Shown piece by piece: positions 59,254 through 64,000 of a DNA stretch of 64,000 nucleotides. Position 1 is the stretch's first letter, and each line of letters starts with the position of its first letter. The notes below the pieces were generated by a model. The model was not told the origin of the DNA and made no database searches. It saw nothing but the letters and a program-made list of their open reading frames with translations. The DNA lies in the NCBI GenBank assembly GCA_963556495.2, contig OY747701.1:38474001-38538000 (forward strand), given 5' to 3'. Both the position numbers and the translations under genes were made by a program. Origin of the DNA: Valencia hispanica (lineage: Eukaryota; Chordata; Actinopteri; Cyprinodontiformes; Valenciidae).

Positions 59254-60355
59254 TCAGGATGTGGTTGAGGGGGCAGAGAGGGCAGGAGCAGCTGGAGCCA
59301 GTGTGGTGGACAGGGGTGGACGAGGGTATGCCAGGCTTAATGCCAGCATACGTGTGCCTTGTCTGTTCAGATGTAGTCCGTCCGCCCCAAACAGTTGACT
59401 CCTGCCCCAGAAAATGTTAAAATTGTCTATAAAACCAATGTTATGCATGGTGGTGGCAGTGGAAAGCCAGGTGTTCAAAGAAAGCAGCCTACTGAAACGG
59501 GTTATTCCTCTGCCGATGGTGGGAGCGGGGCCAGAGATAAAAACAGATAGGTGTTTGTCTTTTAAAAGATTAAACAAATGAATAAAATCCCGCTTTAGGA
59601 GCTCAGACTGCTGTTTACGGATGTCGTTGGTGCCAGCATGAATTATAACTTTACTGCTGGATGTTTGGCGGCTTGGCTTCCCCAGGACTGCAGCGATGTT
59701 TAGTGGGCTCGTTCCGTGGATTCGGGGTGAAATGGAGCACTCCTCGGCGGATCCCGGCCATAGACCTGGGTTTGGCACGACGTGGGTTGCTAACGGAATC
59801 CGACTGCTGCTCCGGCTGCTGGGAGGGGATGGGCGGTGGTCCTGTGGAACTGCTGGGCTTCGGTGCGGTTGGAGGGATGGTCAGAGGAGGAAAGTCGTGC
59901 CCCAGGGCACCGAAGCGGTTAGACAGCGGAAGACCGGGAGGGGGAGAACGGTGGCGGCTGCTCCGGGCGCACCCACCGCGGCCAGGCCCGACCGTCGACC
60001 ATGCACCCTGGGGCACCGGAGTGGAGCTAATGGGGGCTTTTGGTTTAGCCCCCAGCTAGAACCAACGCTCCTCCTCTGCCGTAGATGTTATACCGCCGCC
60101 GGTCTTCGTCAGTCCGAGTCTGCCTGGAGACCCAGTGATGGATTCCCCCTCCACAGCTTCACTGGGCTGGCAGGGAATTGTGTCGGCCAGCTGGGCACTG
60201 GTGGTGGCGGTGAAAGTCAGTCCGTAAAGGATGTCCACGTTGCACTCGTGGGCCTGGATTAGGTGGAGAGTAGAGATCCTCTGCTCCAATTCCATGATTT
60301 TCTTGGTTAGGTTGATGCAGCCTTCACACCCGGAGCAACAGGTGAGTGGAGCCAT
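59254..60355 (-). pseudogene. L2 ORF1 (family B) with SGNH esterase domain
   Basis: The start at 60355 reads MAPLTCCSGCEGCINLTKKI then MELEQRISTLHLIQAHE, a Cys-rich knuckle plus coiled coil. A proline-rich linker follows (60016-59651 in another frame). The esterase is at 59778-59254: VIIHAGTNDIRKQQSELLKR (oxyanion Asn), FISGPAPTIGRG and the catalytic C-terminal ADGLHLNRQG (Asp and His). The nucleophile Ser block is in the frameshifted part and not read in frame. As in family A, this ties ORF1 to the esterase-bearing CR1/L2 LINEs. Confidence 0.8.
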
Positions 60356-60844
60356 GATAGAGTCCGTGCTCTGATTAAAAACGCCCCGATAAAAAGAAAT
60401 AAGTCGCTAAAACTTAGTGGTGATAAAAACGGTTAAAACTTGTCATAAAAAAAATAAATTAAAAAAAACGAATAAAAACCAGTTAAAACCATGTTAATTA
60501 GGAAGCCGGGGTTGGCAGGTTTTTTCGTTTGAAATGGACGTCGGCGCATGCGCACTCCAACTAGTACAACTAGTACAACTAGACAACAGAAGCGGGCATT
60601 CAAGCTCCTGCTCTGAATTAAAAGAATCGCTGGTCATAGCCTAACTTGGGCTGGTTTGGACTGTATTTGTTTACAGAATTGCATGTGTTTTGGCTAAAGT
60701 GAGACACAGTTAGGCTTCGGTGTGGAAACTCGGTGCACCACTGTACCGTACCAAAAAATTAGAATACGGATAAATGTTACACTGTTACACTCCTAAATTG
60801 TTACACTCCTATTGTATACAGCCCATATCTAACTGATACAGTCA

Positions 60845-60917
60845 AGATATATGGCAACGTAACACACTGATATATGGCAACGTAACACAAGATATATGGC
60901 AATGTAACACACTGAAT
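60845..60917 (+). repeat. Three-copy tandem repeat, about 24 bp
   Basis: GATATATGGCAACGTAACAC occurs three times in succession (the last with a T for C), separated by ACTG or A. It lies just outside the right target duplication of the hAT-like element; the related site near 47785 has only one copy. Confidence 0.9.
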
Positions 60918-62169
60918 CACCCCCCACCCCCCAAAAAAACCAAAAATAAAAACAGAAAGAGCAGATTAAATAAAATGTCGTGATAGCATCTTTTTTCTTG
61001 CACTGTTACCCATTGCTGTTCTAAAATTGCATTTCAGAGTCCGATTACCCCATCTTTATTCTCTCCTTCTTCCACTTCCAACCCCTTTACTACTCAGACA
61101 TTATTAAGCAGAGCCTTGATAGGAGAATTGTGAAGTGATATGTGAGATACAGCAATACATGTGAATCTTTAAATGTCTTCTACCTTGCCTTTTAGAAATT
61201 TATATCTACAAGGTATTTCGGGAGGTCTCTGCATTTCAGTTCTCACACACACACATAAAGGCAAATACACAGCCTTAATGGCACTTTGGCAGGTGTCACT
61301 TTATTTCCTCCTTCAGCTGCCAATCAAATAGACAGCTTAGCCTCCAAGACCTGACCAACACTGATAACACTTACTCGCACACAGACATGATGGCAATCCT
61401 GAACCAATAAGTCTCAGACTGATTTCAACAAGTTTCAACAATCAACAGTCATTGTAAATTGGCATGACACTGCTATCTAAATTAAGTTCCCTGGTAACCA
61501 TGTAAGTATTGAGAATGACATGTAATTTACCACTGTTGAAAATTTTAAAATATACATGTTGGTGGATAAGTGGAATAACGAGGTTCTTACTGTAATCTGA
61601 ACTGAGAAAATGTACTAAAAATGTAAAGTACACAGTCAACCTGATCGGCATCAAGGTTGCAAACTGAATACATGGAACTTGAAGGTCCTCTGTAGTAAAT
61701 ACAATAGATTTGAACTCTTTAATGGCCAATCCATCTTTAAATATTGTTGTTAATGGTCTCCGAATGACTGTTAAACAATTCATGTTTCATAATCCCTTGC
61801 CTTGTCACCCAAGAATGTGCTTGTCGCAAAAGCAAAAGAAACAATGATGGAAAAACTTGGTTATTTGGTTTACTGATGATTTGAGTTGGATATATTTTGG
61901 TCCACGTCCAAGATATGTGTTTAACTGAAGCAAATCAGAATTTTAACACTGCTGTTGCAGTCTCAAATTGCACTTATGGGTGCATGAGAATAGTGCATCG
62001 GAGCATGTACCATAATTCTTACAACATCACTCTAGATCAGGATGAATCTGGATTGACAAGATAAGGGTTTTTTCAGTTGTTCCTAAGTGAAATCTTTATT
62101 CTCACTAGTAAAGTGATGCTAATTATATTTATTATTCTTAATGAAATAATATGTTTGTGGCTATCTTAC
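60918..62169. other. End of the 34.9-kb intron, nothing recognised
   Basis: AT-rich intronic sequence with a short ACACAC stretch near 61245. No element or exon seen before the Sushi exon at 62170. Confidence 0.55.
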
Positions 62170-62364
62170 CTTTACATGATGGTAAGGTCTTGTCCCACAC
62201 TGGTTTCCCATCATGCCCCATGACACACGTAATGGTTTCACTACCCACTATTGTGTAGCCATGGTGACAGCTGTAAGAAACCTGGGATCCTAGTTTGTAG
62301 TCATAGCCAGTCCGACTGGCATTCATGATGTTACCGGGGTCAAAACAGGCCTCTCTTGGTTTCT
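62170..62364 (-). CDS. csmd1: CSMD exon: complete Sushi domain
   Basis: Reads E-KPREACFDPGNIMNASRTGY then DYKLGSQVSYSCHHGYTIVG, with ITCVMGHDGKPVWDKTLPSC. All four Sushi cysteines and the conserved W are present. 195 nt, acceptor CCACAG, donor GTAAGA, phase 1 on both sides. KPREACFDPGNIMN is a strong CSMD signature. Its G-ended last codon joins the CUB exon 34.9 kb away at 27275 as SCK-A-PCGG. NASR is a possible glycosylation site. Confidence 0.94.

Positions 62365-64000
<1,636 letters not shown>

Larger units (their letters stand above)
55677..60505 (-). mobile_element. L2-type LINE (family B), near full length
   Basis: Minus-strand element with a (CAAAT)n/(ATTTG)n tail, 3' UTR, ORF2 (about 56280-59124), ORF1 (59254-60355) and a roughly 150-bp A-rich leader. 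The RT frame is open for 476 codons. The endonuclease and ORF1 are split by a few frameshifts. A tail fragment of the same family is at 37314-37615. Inserted in the hAT-like element; same orientation as the host gene. One of the youngest-looking elements in the window, to judge by its open frames. Confidence 0.87.
53126..60811. mobile_element. hAT-like element inflated to 7.7 kb by nested LINEs
   Basis: The left end AAGGGATGTAATGCTACACC and the inverted right end TAGGAGTGTAACAATTTAGG form imperfect inverted repeats, followed by the TTTGGTAC / TACCGTACC subterminal motif usual in this group. The flanking octamers TTATATAC (53118-53125) and TTGTATAC (60812-60819) agree at 7 of 8 positions. Its own sequence survives at 53126-53462, 54897-54942 with 55237-55676 (tentative) and 60506-60811. 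An L2 (53463-54896), a Rex3 stub and a second L2 (55677-60505) fill the rest. Non-autonomous as far as can be seen. Confidence 0.7.

Noticed and set aside
59661..60262. 132- and 188-codon plus-strand open frames
   Set aside because: Antisense to the L2 ORF1 linker; arginine/glycine-rich translations of GC-rich sequence.

Overview
The window looks like teleost fish genomic DNA. Nothing in it is prokaryotic: coding sequence comes as short exons with GT-AG introns, and the intronic DNA is AT-rich, full of microsatellites and packed with fish-type transposable elements (Rex3 with a GATG tail, L2-type LINEs with an esterase ORF1, Tc1/mariner, hAT, PIF/Harbinger, Tx1/L1).

One host gene runs through the whole window on the minus strand and leaves it at both ends. 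It is a CSMD (CUB and Sushi multiple domains) gene, and residue by residue it resembles CSMD1 most. Fourteen exons (1940 nt, about 646 codons) are visible, all in frame and with consensus splice sites. In transcript order (high to low coordinates) they encode the end of a CUB domain (63819-64000), Sushi (62170-62364), CUB (27275-25057, three exons), Sushi (18805-18602), CUB (17543-15024, three exons), Sushi (9345-6448, two exons), CUB (5789-4972, two exons) and Sushi (203-15). The family product is a large type I membrane protein with an extracellular CUB/Sushi stack, linked to complement regulation and neural development.

All the rest is intron. 204-4971 holds a CR1/L2/Rex1-type LINE broken by a solo LTR. 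6518-9226 holds two Tc1 transposons and a 152-bp foldback. 9346-15023 has a GGAA array. 15129-17198 has a PIF/Harbinger MITE. 18806-25056 is largely one hAT element (19369-24456) with a nearly intact Rex3 nested inside.

The 34.9-kb intron 27276-62169 is the repeat-dense core: a TIR element (28667-29154), a decayed Tx1/L1 LINE (33.4-36.9 kb), GC-rich repeats around a Harbinger element carrying a MADF exon (37.6-40.0 kb), an L2 LINE with an esterase-type ORF1 (40.0-44.9 kb), a Tc1 whose two ends lie 4.5 kb apart around a decayed spliced gene (47.9-52.4 kb), and a hAT element of 7.7 kb (53126-60811) swollen by two L2 LINEs and a Rex3 stub.

No tRNA, rRNA, CRISPR or second intact host gene was seen. 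The two most notable items are the decayed multi-exon gene between the Tc1 ends and the 7.7-kb nested hAT, whose 8-bp target duplication and a related unoccupied site can both be read in the window.
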